Assembly (NCBI RefSeq): GCF_020010905.1
Contig: NZ_JAGJBY010000001.1
Span: 2,748,001 to 2,812,000, forward strand
Direction: 5' to 3'
From: Streptomyces acidiscabies
Lineage (GTDB): Bacteria > Actinomycetota > Actinomycetes > Streptomycetales > Streptomycetaceae
Length of the DNA stretch: 64,000 nucleotides
Positions 1-8,343 of this stretch are shown here, piece after piece; the first letter of the stretch is position 1; each line of letters starts with the position of its first letter. The position numbers and the translations under genes were made by a program. The notes beneath the pieces were generated by a model. It ran no database searches and was not told where the DNA came from. It saw only the letters and a program-made list of their open reading frames with translations.

Positions 1-361
1 GCCGCCCGAGAAGCAACGCCACCACGAACCCGGCGGTGATCCCGAGGGATACCCAATTCTGCGGATAATGCCGGACCTCGGGCAGCAGCATGGCCACGGA
101 GAACAGCAACAGAAATGCCCCGCTGAGCCCCAGATTCAGAATCCAGGCGGCCCGCTTACGTCTCCGCATCATCACGGCGAGAAACGTGGCGAAAACCCCG
201 GAGGAAAACCCGGCGGTCAAGAGATAAGGCGTAAACAGATCCGCCTGATTGTGCTGCCGGACATCCTGCCCGAACGACACCCACACCCCACTGAGGAAGT
301 TGACGAACGCAACCCCCCGCAGATACCAGACAACAACAGCACCAGCCCGAACGCGTCCCAT
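1..361 (-). CDS. Membrane protein, N-terminal part (lysylphosphatidylglycerol synthase-like), truncated by window edge
   Basis: The gene reads leftward off the window from ATG at 361, so only about 120 N-terminal residues are visible. They begin MGRVRAGAVVVWYLRGVAF and contain at least three hydrophobic segments (about residues 8-30, 45-65 and 74-92) separated by short charged loops, one of them MMRRRKR. The pattern resembles the N-terminal membrane part of Streptomyces proteins annotated as phosphatidylglycerol lysyltransferase-domain (DUF2156) proteins; this is recognition by memory, and the catalytic domain lies outside the window. It follows cobT on the same strand after about 90 bases, so it may be cotranscribed. 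Confidence 0.6.
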   Translation of the reverse strand, partial: MGRVRAGAVVVWYLRGVAFVNFLSGVWVSFGQDVRQHNQADLFTPYLLTAGFSSGVFATFLAVMMRRRKRAAWILNLGLSGAFLLLFSVAMLLPEVRHYPQNWVSLGITAGFVVALLLGR

Positions 362-449
362 GCGTCGGGATGCTATGTCCCGTTATGCGGAAACCTGACG
401 ATCACCGCGCAAGGGCGCAGCCCGATACGAGGGGACTGCGCCCGCCCCT

Positions 450-1556
450 CTACTCGTCGCCGGACGCCTCGGACGCCTCGGACTCCACGACCTCATCCGC
501 AGGCTTCTCCGCCGCCTTCTCCGGCAACTCCGCGGCCAACGCGGCGGCAGCCTGCACCAGCGGCAGCGCCAGCACACCCCCCGCACCCTCCCCGACCTGC
601 ACGTTCTGCTCCAACAGCGGCTCCAGCGCCATCCGGTCCAGCGCCTTCGCCTGCCCCGGCTCCCCGGTCTTGTGCGCGGCGAGCCACCAGTCCGGCGCAC
701 GGAAAGCGACACGCTGGCCGACGAGCGCGCACGCGGCGACCACCACCCCGTCCAGCACGACCGGCAGCTTCCGTACGGCGCACTGGAGCAGGAACCCGGT
801 CATCGCGGCGAGATCCGCCCCGCCGACGGTCGCCAGCAACTGAAGCTGATCCCCGAGCACGGGCCGGGCCCGCCGCAGCGCGTCCCGGATCGCCGCGCAC
901 TTCCGCATCCAGGCGAGGTCGTCGATGGCGAGCCCACCACGCCCGGTCACGACGGACGCGTCCGTCCCGCACAGCGCGGCGATCAGCACACCGGCCGCCG
1001 TAGTCCCGCCCACGCTCACATCACCCAGCACCACGAGGTCGGTCCCGGAGTCCGCCTCCTCGTCGGCGACCGCAACCCCCGCACGGAACGCCGCCTCCGC
1101 CTCCTCCAGCGTCAGCGCGTCCTCGATGTCGATACGCCCGCTGCTCCGCCGTACCCGATGCCGTACGACGTCTGCCGGAAACGTGTCCGGCTCGCAGTCG
1201 AGGGACATGTCCACGACCCGCACCGGAACCCCGGCGCGACGCGCGAGCACGGAGACGGGGCGACCGCCCTCAAGCACCGCGCGGACCAGCTCGGCGGCGC
1301 TCCCCGCAGGCCGCGCCGAGACGCCGAGTTCGGCGATCCCGTGGTCCCCGGCGAACAGCACGACCCTAGGGTTGTCGACCGGACGTACCGGGACCACGCC
1401 CTGCGCCGCCGCCAGCCACTCACCCAGTTCGTCGAGGCGCCCCAGCGCACCGGGCGGCACGATCTGACGCTCCCGCCGCGCCTCCGCGTCGCGCCGTACC
1501 CCGCCGTCGGGGCGCTCGATCAGATCGGTGAAGTCGTCGAGATTAAGCGAGCTCAT
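450..1556 (-). CDS. cobT: Nicotinate-nucleotide--dimethylbenzimidazole phosphoribosyltransferase
   Basis: CobT makes alpha-ribazole 5'-phosphate from nicotinate mononucleotide and dimethylbenzimidazole, feeding the lower-ligand arm of cobalamin. The 368-residue protein, about the family length, starts MSSLNLDDFTDLIERPDGG at ATG 1556. The Gly-rich stretch VLGDVSVGGTTAAGVLIAAL lies mid-protein and GEGAGGVLALPLVQ near the C-terminus; the Glu there (about residue 323) corresponds to the family's catalytic base. The C-terminal 25 residues are an acidic Ala/Glu tail. The frame stays open upstream to 2177 but that part is antisense to a methyltransferase gene and was excluded. A second gene of the same pathway (CobU-type) lies 1.4 kb away on the same strand, separated by an oppositely oriented gene. 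Confidence 0.93.
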   Translation of the reverse strand: MSSLNLDDFTDLIERPDGGVRRDAEARRERQIVPPGALGRLDELGEWLAAAQGVVPVRPVDNPRVVLFAGDHGIAELGVSARPAGSAAELVRAVLEGGRPVSVLARRAGVPVRVVDMSLDCEPDTFPADVVRHRVRRSSGRIDIEDALTLEEAEAAFRAGVAVADEEADSGTDLVVLGDVSVGGTTAAGVLIAALCGTDASVVTGRGGLAIDDLAWMRKCAAIRDALRRARPVLGDQLQLLATVGGADLAAMTGFLLQCAVRKLPVVLDGVVVAACALVGQRVAFRAPDWWLAAHKTGEPGQAKALDRMALEPLLEQNVQVGEGAGGVLALPLVQAAAALAAELPEKAAEKPADEVVESEASEASGDE

Positions 1557-1691
1557 TCGCCGAACAGTACCGGCCCCGGTCGAACAGTTTCCGCGCCACA
1601 TCTCCCTGCCGGGGGTGCGGCGTCGTTGCACGCAAGATCGTGATCCCATACGTTCCGTTTCGCGAAGATTGTCGGCTACTGGGGAGCACGC

Positions 1692-2513
1692 ATGCCGGAC
1701 GTCCAGGAACCGCGCACCTGTCCCTGGTGCGCCTCCCAACGCCTCCGTACGGGGCGGGGGTACGCGGAGTGCGAGGAGTGCGGGCACGGGTTCCGCGAGA
1801 CGGCGGAGGCTGTACGGGGACCGCTCCTGACCCGCGCCCTCGCGACGCGCACGAGCAGGCGCCGCCTCCTCGCGACCGCCCACGCGATGACGTCGTTCCC
1901 GGAGCCGGAGAGCTGGCTGGACGTAGGTACGGGGTACGCGGCTTTCCCCGAGGCGGCGAAGGAGTTGTTCACGTACACGTCCTTCGACGGGGTGGATACG
2001 ACGCCCCGAGTGGACCGGGCACGTTCGGCGGGCCGGGTGGAAGAGGCGCACAGGGAACTGACCCCGGCGCTCGACTCCCGCTACGACGTGGTGAGCGTCC
2101 TCCACCACTTGGCATACGCCCCGAACCCCCGGGCCGAACTGTCCGCAGCGCTCCGCACATTGCGCCCAGGCGGCCACGCACTCCTAGAACTCCCGGCCCC
2201 CACGCCGTTGAACAAATGGCGTCTCCCGCAGGCCCACCACCTGATCCCCCTGGAAAACCTCCGCGCAGAACTAGAAACCCAGGGCTACGAAATCATCAAG
2301 ACGGACCGCAGAGGGGCACACATCCCGTACGACGCATCAACGGCAACGGCGCTGCTCCTGACCCACCACATCCCACCCCGAATGCTCCCCCTGACGAAAC
2401 CCCTACTAGCGCTAGCAACAGCCTTGGACCACACCTTGGCCCCGCTACTACGCCGCACCCGCTTCGCGAACACGTACAGGGTGATTGCGAGAAGGAGGAA
2501 GGGGGTGGCATAG
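1692..2513 (+). CDS. Class I SAM-dependent methyltransferase with N-terminal zinc ribbon
   Basis: 273 residues. The first 35 residues carry two CxxC pairs (CPWC and CEEC) that form a zinc-ribbon-like module. The Rossmann methyltransferase core follows: motif I is WLDVGTGYAAFPEAA (about residues 76-90), the acidic post-I strand is FDGVDTTP, and the motif IV region is YDVVSVLHHL, followed by LRPGGHALLELP. The basic C-terminus ends RVIARRRKGVA. This is the layout of bacterial zinc-ribbon/methyltransferase proteins acting on small molecules or glycans; the substrate cannot be told. It is transcribed divergently from cobT, with about 135 bases between the two starts. Confidence 0.82.
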   Translation: MPDVQEPRTCPWCASQRLRTGRGYAECEECGHGFRETAEAVRGPLLTRALATRTSRRRLLATAHAMTSFPEPESWLDVGTGYAAFPEAAKELFTYTSFDGVDTTPRVDRARSAGRVEEAHRELTPALDSRYDVVSVLHHLAYAPNPRAELSAALRTLRPGGHALLELPAPTPLNKWRLPQAHHLIPLENLRAELETQGYEIIKTDRRGAHIPYDASTATALLLTHHIPPRMLPLTKPLLALATALDHTLAPLLRRTRFANTYRVIARRRKGVA

Positions 2514-2546
2514 GGGGAGTGCTCTGTCTGCGGCCCGGTGGGGCCT

Positions 2547-2965
2547 GATCGCGCAGTTCCCCGCGCCCCTAAAAGACCGACAGCCACCGCCCGTTGAAAA
2601 AGTACGGCCACCGTAGTGGGGCACGGGGCTGGTCCTACCGCATGGTCGCAACTAGCTACCCGCACCCGAAAAGCTACGGTGACCGTCGTCCTTTTAGAGG
2701 CGCGGGGCTGTACCGATATGCGGCTCCGCCGCGTGGGCGCGACGCACCTGCCCCGCACTTGAAAAGCTACGGTGACCGTCGTCTTTTTAGGGGCGCGGGG
2801 CTGTATCGATATGCGGCTCCGCCGCGTGGGCGCGACCAGCCACAACGCACCCGCAGCCGCCCTACCTCTTGAGCCCCGCAGGTCCATCGACGCAGCTCGC
2901 ACCTGAAAAGCGACGGTGACCGTTGTTTTTTAGGGGCGCGGGGAACTGCGCGACCAGCCCCCACC
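2547..2965. repeat. Cluster of dispersed Streptomyces intergenic repeats (at least four units)
   Basis: The 470-base gap between the methyltransferase and the cobU-type gene is filled by repeat units: an inverted unit at 2547-2577 and direct units at about 2669-2744, 2760-2842 and 2907-2960. Each direct unit starts with a GAAAAGC(T/G)ACGGTGACCGT module and a T-run, then the core GGGGCGCGGGG. The core continues either as AACTGCGCGACCAGCC (short form) or as CTGTATCGATATGCGGCTCC then GCCGCGTGGGCGCGAC (long form). No open reading frame here looks real. The same units recur at 4276, 8037, 36907, 41684, 54611 and 61337. Confidence 0.85.
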
Positions 2966-2987
2966 GGGCCGCAGCCGTCCCACCTCC

Positions 2988-4187
2988 TCAGCCCCGCAAA
3001 ACCATCGCCTGCCCCGCCACCACCAGCACAACCTGTTCGCACTCCCCAGCCACCCCCGCATTCAACCTCCCCAGCTCATCCCGATACCGACGGCCGGAAG
3101 CCGTAGCCGGCACAATCCCCGACCCCACCTCGTTCGACACGACGACCACCGTCCGCCGCGTCCCCCGCAGCGCCTCCAACAACTCCCCGACCCTCGCGCG
3201 GAGCGCCTTCTCACCCCCGTCCGCCCACACCGCGTCATCCCACGCCCCGACGGAGTCCATCGCATCGGTAAGCCAAAGGGACAGACAGTCAATGAGCAAC
3301 GGCGCCCCCTCCTCCACCAGCAACGGCACCAGATCGCAGGTCTCAGCCGTACGCCAGGACCCCGGCCGCCGCTCACGGTGAAGGGCAACCCGCGAGGCCC
3401 ACTCCGTGTCACCCCCACGCCCCCCGCCCGTCGCGACGTACAGAACATCCGGATACGCCTCCAACCGCCGCTCCGCCTCAACAGACTTCCCGGACCGCGC
3501 CCCACCAAGAACGAGGGTGCGACGGGGAACGTCGGGCACATCCTCGTAGACACCGACCGTGAGAGTCGTACCGTCCCCCACAGCCCGAGCCCCAACCGCA
3601 GCGAGCCGCCGCCGAAGCTCAGCCCCAGGGGGAACGTCATGGTCAAGGTGAACGGCGATCACGTCAGTCGTAGCGCCAACAGCCCCCACAGCCCGCAGCC
3701 GAGCAAGAGCATCCGGCCGCCCCACAACATCGAGCAGAACCATGTCGTACCGCTGCCCACCCTCCTCAAGCCCAGCAGGAGCCCCACCGGGCGGCAGATA
3801 CAACAGCCGCTGCCCATCCCCCCCGGTGACGGCGTACCCGGTCCCCCCGGCATCCATGGCAACGGCCCGCACCCGATGCCCGGTCAACAAGGCCAACTCC
3901 CGCCCATCGGGCACACGCCCGGGCCGAGGCAACCCGAGCGGCACCTCAACAGCGGGCCCGTCATGGGGATGGGACAACAACACCTGCCGCACCCCCCCGA
4001 GCGACTGCCCCGCACGGGCGGCGGCAAAGGCGGCCCCAGGAGTGAGATCGAGCAGAAGGTCCCCATCGACCAGCACAGAGGTAGCAGCCCGAACCTCCTC
4101 CCCAAGAGACACGGCACACACAGCACAAGCACAGTCAGGACGAGGAAGCCCCGCAGGGGCACCGGTACCGAGCAGAGTCAATTCCAC
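2988..4187 (-). CDS. cobU: Adenosylcobinamide kinase / adenosylcobinamide-phosphate guanylyltransferase fused to an MBL-fold-like domain
   Basis: The C-terminal 177 residues (about 223-399) are a complete CobU: the P-loop GGARSGKS at about 228-235, the HRERRP segment where the guanylylated His is found in the family, then LIDCLSLWLTD and VVVSNEVGSGIVP. CobU phosphorylates adenosylcobinamide and transfers GMP to give adenosylcobinamide-GDP. The N-terminal about 220 residues (VELTLLGTGAPAGLPRPDC onward) resemble a metallo-beta-lactamase-fold domain but show SHPHDGP rather than the canonical HxHxDH metal motif. GTG at 4187 is chosen because the frame upstream is repeat DNA; it has only a weak ribosome site. 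The fusion is about twice the length of stand-alone CobU and seems usual in Streptomyces. Confidence 0.9.
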   Translation of the reverse strand: MELTLLGTGAPAGLPRPDCACAVCAVSLGEEVRAATSVLVDGDLLLDLTPGAAFAAARAGQSLGGVRQVLLSHPHDGPAVEVPLGLPRPGRVPDGRELALLTGHRVRAVAMDAGGTGYAVTGGDGQRLLYLPPGGAPAGLEEGGQRYDMVLLDVVGRPDALARLRAVGAVGATTDVIAVHLDHDVPPGAELRRRLAAVGARAVGDGTTLTVGVYEDVPDVPRRTLVLGGARSGKSVEAERRLEAYPDVLYVATGGGRGGDTEWASRVALHRERRPGSWRTAETCDLVPLLVEEGAPLLIDCLSLWLTDAMDSVGAWDDAVWADGGEKALRARVGELLEALRGTRRTVVVVSNEVGSGIVPATASGRRYRDELGRLNAGVAGECEQVVLVVAGQAMVLRG

Positions 4188-4275
4188 GGATCGATTTTCA
4201 CCTGAAGGAGAAGCGAACGCGCGACATGGGCAAAGGACTCGCGGGTACTTGCCGACGCCCTGAGGGCAGCGCACC

Positions 4276-4325
4276 CAAGGGGCGCGGGGCTGCATCGATA
4301 TGCGGCTCCGCCGCGGGGCGCGAGC
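4276..4325. repeat. Dispersed intergenic repeat, long form
   Basis: One unit of the GGGGCGCGGGGCTGCATCGA type followed by TATGCGGCTCCGCCGCGG, lying between the divergent starts of the cobU-type gene and the small gene at 4446. It matches the long form seen at 2669-2842, and its GC-rich centre can fold into a short hairpin. Confidence 0.8.
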
Positions 4326-4445
4326 ACCCCCCACCGGCCGGTAGCCGAACAAACAACCCCCGAAGCCCCCTACGACCGGCCCACCGAACCGCATACTCTG
4401 GGCCACCGGACCAAGATCAGACCCCGGTCACACCAGGAGGCGTAC

Positions 4446-4658
4446 ATGGCGGCATGGACGTGGCGGTTCGAGAAGACCGACGGGACGGAGGTCCAACCCG
4501 CCGTGGAACCGGAGGAGTTCACCACGCAGGGCGACGCCGAGTCCTGGATCGGCGAACAGTGGCAGGCCCTGGCGGAGGGCGGCGCGGACCAGGTACGCCT
4601 CTTCGAGGACACCACGGAGATCTACGGCCCGATGAGCCTGCACCCGGCAGATTCCTGA
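4446..4658 (+). CDS. Small acidic protein of unknown function (70 aa)
   Basis: Starts at ATG 4446 after the purine-rich CCAGGAGGCGTAC, a good ribosome site. The product begins MAAWTWRFEKTDGTEVQP, is acidic, and has no signal peptide, cysteine pair or membrane segment. Codon use (G/C third positions) is that of an ordinary Streptomyces gene, and a strong terminator follows at 4672. I recognise it only as the kind of short conserved hypothetical common in this genus; no function is proposed. Confidence 0.72.
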   Translation: MAAWTWRFEKTDGTEVQPAVEPEEFTTQGDAESWIGEQWQALAEGGADQVRLFEDTTEIYGPMSLHPADS

Positions 4659-4671
4659 GCCAGAAGAACCA

Positions 4672-4704
4672 CACCGCCCGGTGGGAACCCCTCACCGGGC
4701 GGTG
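4672..4704. terminator. Bidirectional hairpin terminator
   Basis: A perfect 12-bp stem (CACCGCCCGGTG pairing with CACCGGGCGGTG) with a 9-base loop sits between two convergent genes ending at 4658 (+) and 4716 (-). There is no long U-run, as is common in Streptomyces. Confidence 0.85.
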
Positions 4705-4715
4705 AACGCGAGCGA

Positions 4716-5507
4716 TCAGCCCCGCACGCCACACAGGTGGATCAACGCGGCGACCCCCCGATAGGGATCCGTACGCCCGGCCCGCTCCTCAGCGGCGAGC
4801 AAGGGCCCCAGATCCCCGGGCACGACGGCATCGTCAGGAGCCGCGTCCGTGAACACCCGAACCCCGTACCAGGCCTGAAGCGGCGCCCCGATCCCGGCCA
4901 GCGCATCGGTCAGCGTGGCCAGCCGATCCGCCCGCACATCGAGCCCGAGCCGATTCGTGTAGTCGAAGGAGTCGAACGCGGCCTGCGCGGTGGCCCAGTC
5001 CCCGGACAGCCCGGGCCGCATGGCGAGGGCGTCACCGTTGCGGACGAGGAGGGACACCATCCCCCCGGGCGCGAGCATCCGCCCGAGCCCGGCGAGGAGC
5101 GCATCGGGATCGGGAACGTACATCAGCACCCCATGACAGAGCACGACGTCGAAGCTGCCCGGCAGGAAGTGGACGCCGGTCTCCCGCCCGTCGCCCTCTA
5201 TGATCCGCACCCGCTCACGGATGCCCTCGGGCTCACGGGCGAGCGCCTCGCGCGCGGTCGCCAGCATCAGCGGATTCTGTTCGAGCCCGGTCACCTCGTG
5301 ACCGAGCCGGGCGAGCCGCAGGGCCTGCGTACCCTGCCCCATCCCGACGTCGAGAACCCGCAGCCGCCGCCCGACGGAGTACCGCCCGGCTATCTGTTCG
5401 TCGAGCTGGCGTGCCACCAGTTCCTGTCGTACGACGTCCCGCAGCCCACCCAGCCGATCGAGCCAGGCCTCGGCCGCGTCCCCGGAGAACGACGGCGACG
5501 TGCTCAG
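4716..5507 (-). CDS. Class I SAM-dependent methyltransferase (probable CTG start)
   Basis: About 263 residues. Motif I is LRVLDVGMGQGTQALRLA, followed by VTGLEQNP and the motif IV/V region FDVVLCHGVLMYVPDPDALL and LAPGGMVSLLVRN. It resembles CmoA/UbiE-like methyltransferases; the substrate is unknown. The homologous part begins STSPSFSGDAAEAWLDRLGG. The codon just before it in frame is CTG at 5507, which overlaps the upstream gene's stop as CTGA, mimicking the usual ATGA coupling. The next in-frame ATG/GTG upstream would extend the protein into the neighbouring gene. Translation is probably coupled to the DUF3043 gene. Confidence 0.8.
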   Translation of the reverse strand: MSTSPSFSGDAAEAWLDRLGGLRDVVRQELVARQLDEQIAGRYSVGRRLRVLDVGMGQGTQALRLARLGHEVTGLEQNPLMLATAREALAREPEGIRERVRIIEGDGRETGVHFLPGSFDVVLCHGVLMYVPDPDALLAGLGRMLAPGGMVSLLVRNGDALAMRPGLSGDWATAQAAFDSFDYTNRLGLDVRADRLATLTDALAGIGAPLQAWYGVRVFTDAAPDDAVVPGDLGPLLAAEERAGRTDPYRGVAALIHLCGVRG

Positions 5508-6103
5508 AGCTTCGCACCCCGCTTGACCTGCGGCTTCGGCAGGCGGAGCCGACGAACCTGGAGGGAGCGCATGAGCGCGTACGGCACGGCGCCCTTGTGG
5601 GACTCCTCGGGGAAGCGGGCCGTGAGCTGCTTGCGCAGCCGGAAGCTGATGACGACCGAGTCGAGCACGATCAGCACGATCAGGACCAGCCACAGCAGCA
5701 GCGAGAGCGTCTGGAGCTCGGCGACGCGGACGATGCTCAGCGCGAGGATCACGACGGCCATCGGCAGGAACGTCTCCGCGACGTTCAGCCGGGAGTCGAT
5801 GTAGTCGCGGGTGAACTTGCGGACCTTGCCCTGGTCGCGCGCGGGCAGGTAGCGCTCGTCGCCACCGGCGAGGGCCTCGCGCTGCTTGTCCAGCTGACGC
5901 CGGCGCTCCTCGCGCTGGCGCTTCGCCGCCTCCTTCCGCGTCATCGGCGTGTTGGAGACGCTGCGGCGCTGGGAGCGGGCCTCACTGCGCTTCGGCGTGG
6001 GCCGGCCCTTGGGGGCCTGCGGGTCTCGGGTCTGCGTGGAGTCGGTCAGCGACGCCTCGTCGGCGGCGGCCTTCTCGTCCTTGGTGGAGCGGCTACGGAA
6101 CAC
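5504..6103 (-). CDS. DUF3043 family membrane protein
   Basis: About 199 residues if GTG 6103 is used (product begins FRSRSTKDEKAAADEA after the start); an in-frame ATG at 6133 would add ten residues. The first 90 residues are hydrophilic and very basic (KRQREERRRQLDKQ). Two adjacent hydrophobic segments follow, AETFLPMAVVILALSIV and LSLLLWLVLIVLIVL, then a short basic cytoplasmic tail. This is the DUF3043 arrangement found across actinobacteria; its role is unknown. It shares the CTGA junction with the methyltransferase downstream and is divergent from pspA. Confidence 0.85.
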   Translation of the reverse strand: MFRSRSTKDEKAAADEASLTDSTQTRDPQAPKGRPTPKRSEARSQRRSVSNTPMTRKEAAKRQREERRRQLDKQREALAGGDERYLPARDQGKVRKFTRDYIDSRLNVAETFLPMAVVILALSIVRVAELQTLSLLLWLVLIVLIVLDSVVISFRLRKQLTARFPEESHKGAVPYALMRSLQVRRLRLPKPQVKRGAKL

Positions 6104-6348
6104 AAAACCCAAGGGTAAGCGTTCCGGACGCATGGACCCCAGTCGGGCGGGGAACGATCCGGCAACGCCGGTCGTCTTGTAAGCAAGGGGTTCACCTACT
6201 CCTTACGCCGGACCGGGGGCGGACACAGTCGTCCTTGGGGAGGAGCGCATCCGTCCCGGAACAGTGCGTCAATGGAGGCAGGGCCCGTACTGTGGGTTCT
6301 GTCGCAGATCGTGAGCTGGAGACTGTCAGAAGGGGGCGCGCGAAGCCC

Positions 6349-7146
6349 ATGAGCGGTGTCATGAAGCGTATGGGGATGATCTTCCGCGCGAAGGCGAACA
6401 AAGCCCTTGACCGGGCCGAGGACCCGCGCGAAACCCTCGATTACTCGTATCAGAAGCAGCTGGAGCTGCTCCAGAAGGTCCGCCGGGGCGTGGCCGACGT
6501 CGCCACCTCCCGCAAGCGGCTGGAGCTCCAGCTCAACCAGTTGCAGTCCCAGTCGTCCAAGCTGGAGGACCAGGGCCGCAAGGCGCTCGCCCTCGGCCGT
6601 GAGGACCTCGCCCGCGAGGCGCTGTCCCGCCGCGCCGCGCTCCAGCAGCAGGTCACCGACCTGGAGACGCAGCACTCCACGCTCCAGGGCGAGGAGGAGA
6701 AGCTCACCCTCGCGGCCCAGCGGCTCCAGGCCAAGGTGGACGCCTTCCGTACGAAGAAGGAGACCATCAAGGCGACGTACACCGCCGCGCAGGCCCAGAC
6801 CCGCATCGGCGAGGCGTTCTCCGGCATCTCCGAGGAGATGGGGGACGTCGGCCTCGCGATCCAGCGCGCCGAGGACAAGACCGCACAGCTCCAGGCCCGA
6901 GCGGGCGCACTGGACGAGCTGCTGGCCTCGGGTGCCCTCGACGACCCCACGGGCCTCGCCAAGGACGACATCCAGACCGAGCTGGACCGTCTCTCCGGTG
7001 GTACTGATGTAGAGCTGGAACTCCAGCGCATGAAGGCCGAACTGGCTGGGGGCCCGTCCGCCTCCCAGCAGGCCATCGAAGGCGGCGCGAGCCAGTCCCA
7101 GCCCCAACAACAGCCACAGGACACCCCCCGCTTCGACAAGCAGTAG
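6349..7146 (+). CDS. pspA: PspA/IM30 (phage shock protein A) family protein
   Basis: 265 residues from ATG 6349, which is preceded by AGGGGGCG at a good distance. The product is almost entirely alpha-helical coiled coil, with heptads such as QLELQLNQLQSQSSKLEDQ. It begins MSGVMKRMGMIFRAKANKAL and contains the family segment DPRETLDYSYQKQLELLQKV. PspA/IM30 proteins are ESCRT-III-like and bind and stabilise the inner face of the membrane under stress. The last 30 residues are Gln/Ser-rich and probably disordered. It is followed after 22 bases by the PspAA gene, its usual actinobacterial partner. Confidence 0.92.
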   Translation: MSGVMKRMGMIFRAKANKALDRAEDPRETLDYSYQKQLELLQKVRRGVADVATSRKRLELQLNQLQSQSSKLEDQGRKALALGREDLAREALSRRAALQQQVTDLETQHSTLQGEEEKLTLAAQRLQAKVDAFRTKKETIKATYTAAQAQTRIGEAFSGISEEMGDVGLAIQRAEDKTAQLQARAGALDELLASGALDDPTGLAKDDIQTELDRLSGGTDVELELQRMKAELAGGPSASQQAIEGGASQSQPQQQPQDTPRFDKQ

Positions 7147-7168
7147 GGGTCACGCCAAGGAGGTCGTC

Positions 7169-7447
7169 ATGATCGTACGGATCATGGGTGAGGGCCAACT
7201 GGAACTCTCGGAGTCCCACCTCCCAGCCCTGAACAAACTGGACGACGACCTCCTGACGGAACTCGAATCCGCCGACGAACAGGCGTTCCGCCACACGCTG
7301 ACGGCCCTCCTGAACGAGGTCCGCCGCCTGGGCACACCGCTCCCGGACGACGCCCTGGAACCCTCGGACCTGATCCTCCCCGCCCCGGACGCAACTCTCG
7401 AAGAGGTCCGAGCGATGCTGAACGACGACGGCCTGATCCCAGGCTGA
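7169..7447 (+). CDS. PspA-associated protein PspAA
   Basis: 92 residues starting MIVRIMGEGQLELSE, with the ribosome site AAGGAGGTCGTC just upstream of ATG 7169. Small, acidic proteins of this type follow pspA in many actinobacteria and are called the PspA-associated domain (PspAA). The 22-base gap to pspA and same strand make an operon likely. It has no membrane segment or signal, and the mechanism is unknown. Confidence 0.85.
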   Translation: MIVRIMGEGQLELSESHLPALNKLDDDLLTELESADEQAFRHTLTALLNEVRRLGTPLPDDALEPSDLILPAPDATLEEVRAMLNDDGLIPG

Positions 7448-7498
7448 CGGAACCGGGTCCGAGGGGTTCCCGCCCTAGAGCGCCGAGGGCGAGCCCCC

Positions 7499-7942
7499 TC
7501 ACGCCTTCGCCCCCGGCGGCCTCTCCTCCCCGAACACCCACGGCGCCAGCACCACGAGCCACCCGTCCGGATCCTCGAAGAGAACGGCTCCGTGCTGGTC
7601 CCAGTAGGGATTGGCGGGCGCGACCGGAGCATGCCCATGCTCAGCGAGCCGCGCAGCCGCCGTGGCCACCGCCTCCGGCCCTCGCAGATACAGCACCAGC
7701 TGGTTCTCAGGGTGCGCCTCAGGAATCCGAGGCGGCTCCCCGTACTGCAACAGCTCCATGTTCACGGGCGCACCGGGCAACCCCAGCACGACCCCGTCGT
7801 ACCCACTGTGCCCCCGCCACTCCGCGAGCACAGGCAGCCCGAGGGCGTCCCGGTAGAACACGAGAACGTCGTCGTAGTGGGCAGTGGGCCGAGCGAACCG
7901 CACGGCGCCGACGTCGAGGTGGGAGGGCCAGGTGTGAGTCAT
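7499..7942 (-). CDS. VOC (glyoxalase/bleomycin-resistance/dioxygenase) family protein
   Basis: 147 residues, a single vicinal-oxygen-chelate domain with the two beta-alpha-beta-beta-beta halves: DVGAVRFARPTAHYDDVLVF at the start, LPGAPVNMELLQYG in the middle and GAVLFEDPDGWLVVLAPW near the end. The last contains the Glu-x-Pro-Asp-Gly signature. The substrate cannot be inferred. It converges on the pspA operon; the 50-base gap between them includes a weak hairpin (GAACC/GGTTC). Its upstream flank is repeat DNA. Confidence 0.85.
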   Translation of the reverse strand: MTHTWPSHLDVGAVRFARPTAHYDDVLVFYRDALGLPVLAEWRGHSGYDGVVLGLPGAPVNMELLQYGEPPRIPEAHPENQLVLYLRGPEAVATAAARLAEHGHAPVAPANPYWDQHGAVLFEDPDGWLVVLAPWVFGEERPPGAKA

Positions 7943-8036
7943 GGGGGCATGGTCACACGGGCTGGTGGGGGCCTGGATCGGGCTGCGGCAGTAGCCGGCG
8001 GAGAGAGGGGCCTAGGACTTACGACACAGGTGACTG

Positions 8037-8265
8037 GTCCGCCGCGTGGGCGCGACCAGTCACGACGAACCCGCCCCGCACCTGAAAAGCTACGGCCACC
8101 GTCGTTCTTTTAGGGGCGCGGGGAACTGCGCGAGCAACCACAGATCACCCGCACCCGCCCTACTTCCTGAGCCCGCAGGACCATCGACGCAGCGCGCACT
8201 CGAAAAGCGACGGCGACCGTCGTTCTTTTAGGGGCGCGGGGAACTGCGCGACCAGCCACCGACAA
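8037..8265. repeat. Dispersed intergenic repeats, two short-form units
   Basis: The 400-base gap between the VOC gene and the histidine kinase holds a partial long-form tail (GCCGCGTGGGCGCGACCAG, 8041 onward) and two units with the GAAAAGC-ACGGC-ACCGTCGT module followed by TTTTAGGGGCGCGGGGAACT (8092-8145 and 8202-8260). The rest (7943-8036 and 8266-8343) shows no gene. Confidence 0.85.
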
Positions 8266-8343
8266 CCCGCACCCGACCCCAAACCGAACCCACCCCCACC
8301 ACCCCCGATGACGCCCCACCCACCCCCGCCGTACCTTGGCAGC

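Noticed and set aside
450..2177. A 575-codon open frame containing cobT with a 207-residue N-terminal extension
   Set aside because: The extension is antisense to a good methyltransferase gene and lacks any cobT homology; high GC keeps such frames open.
2547..2965. A CRISPR-like array
   Set aside because: Units vary in length, occur inverted and are scattered singly elsewhere; there are no uniform spacers or cas genes.
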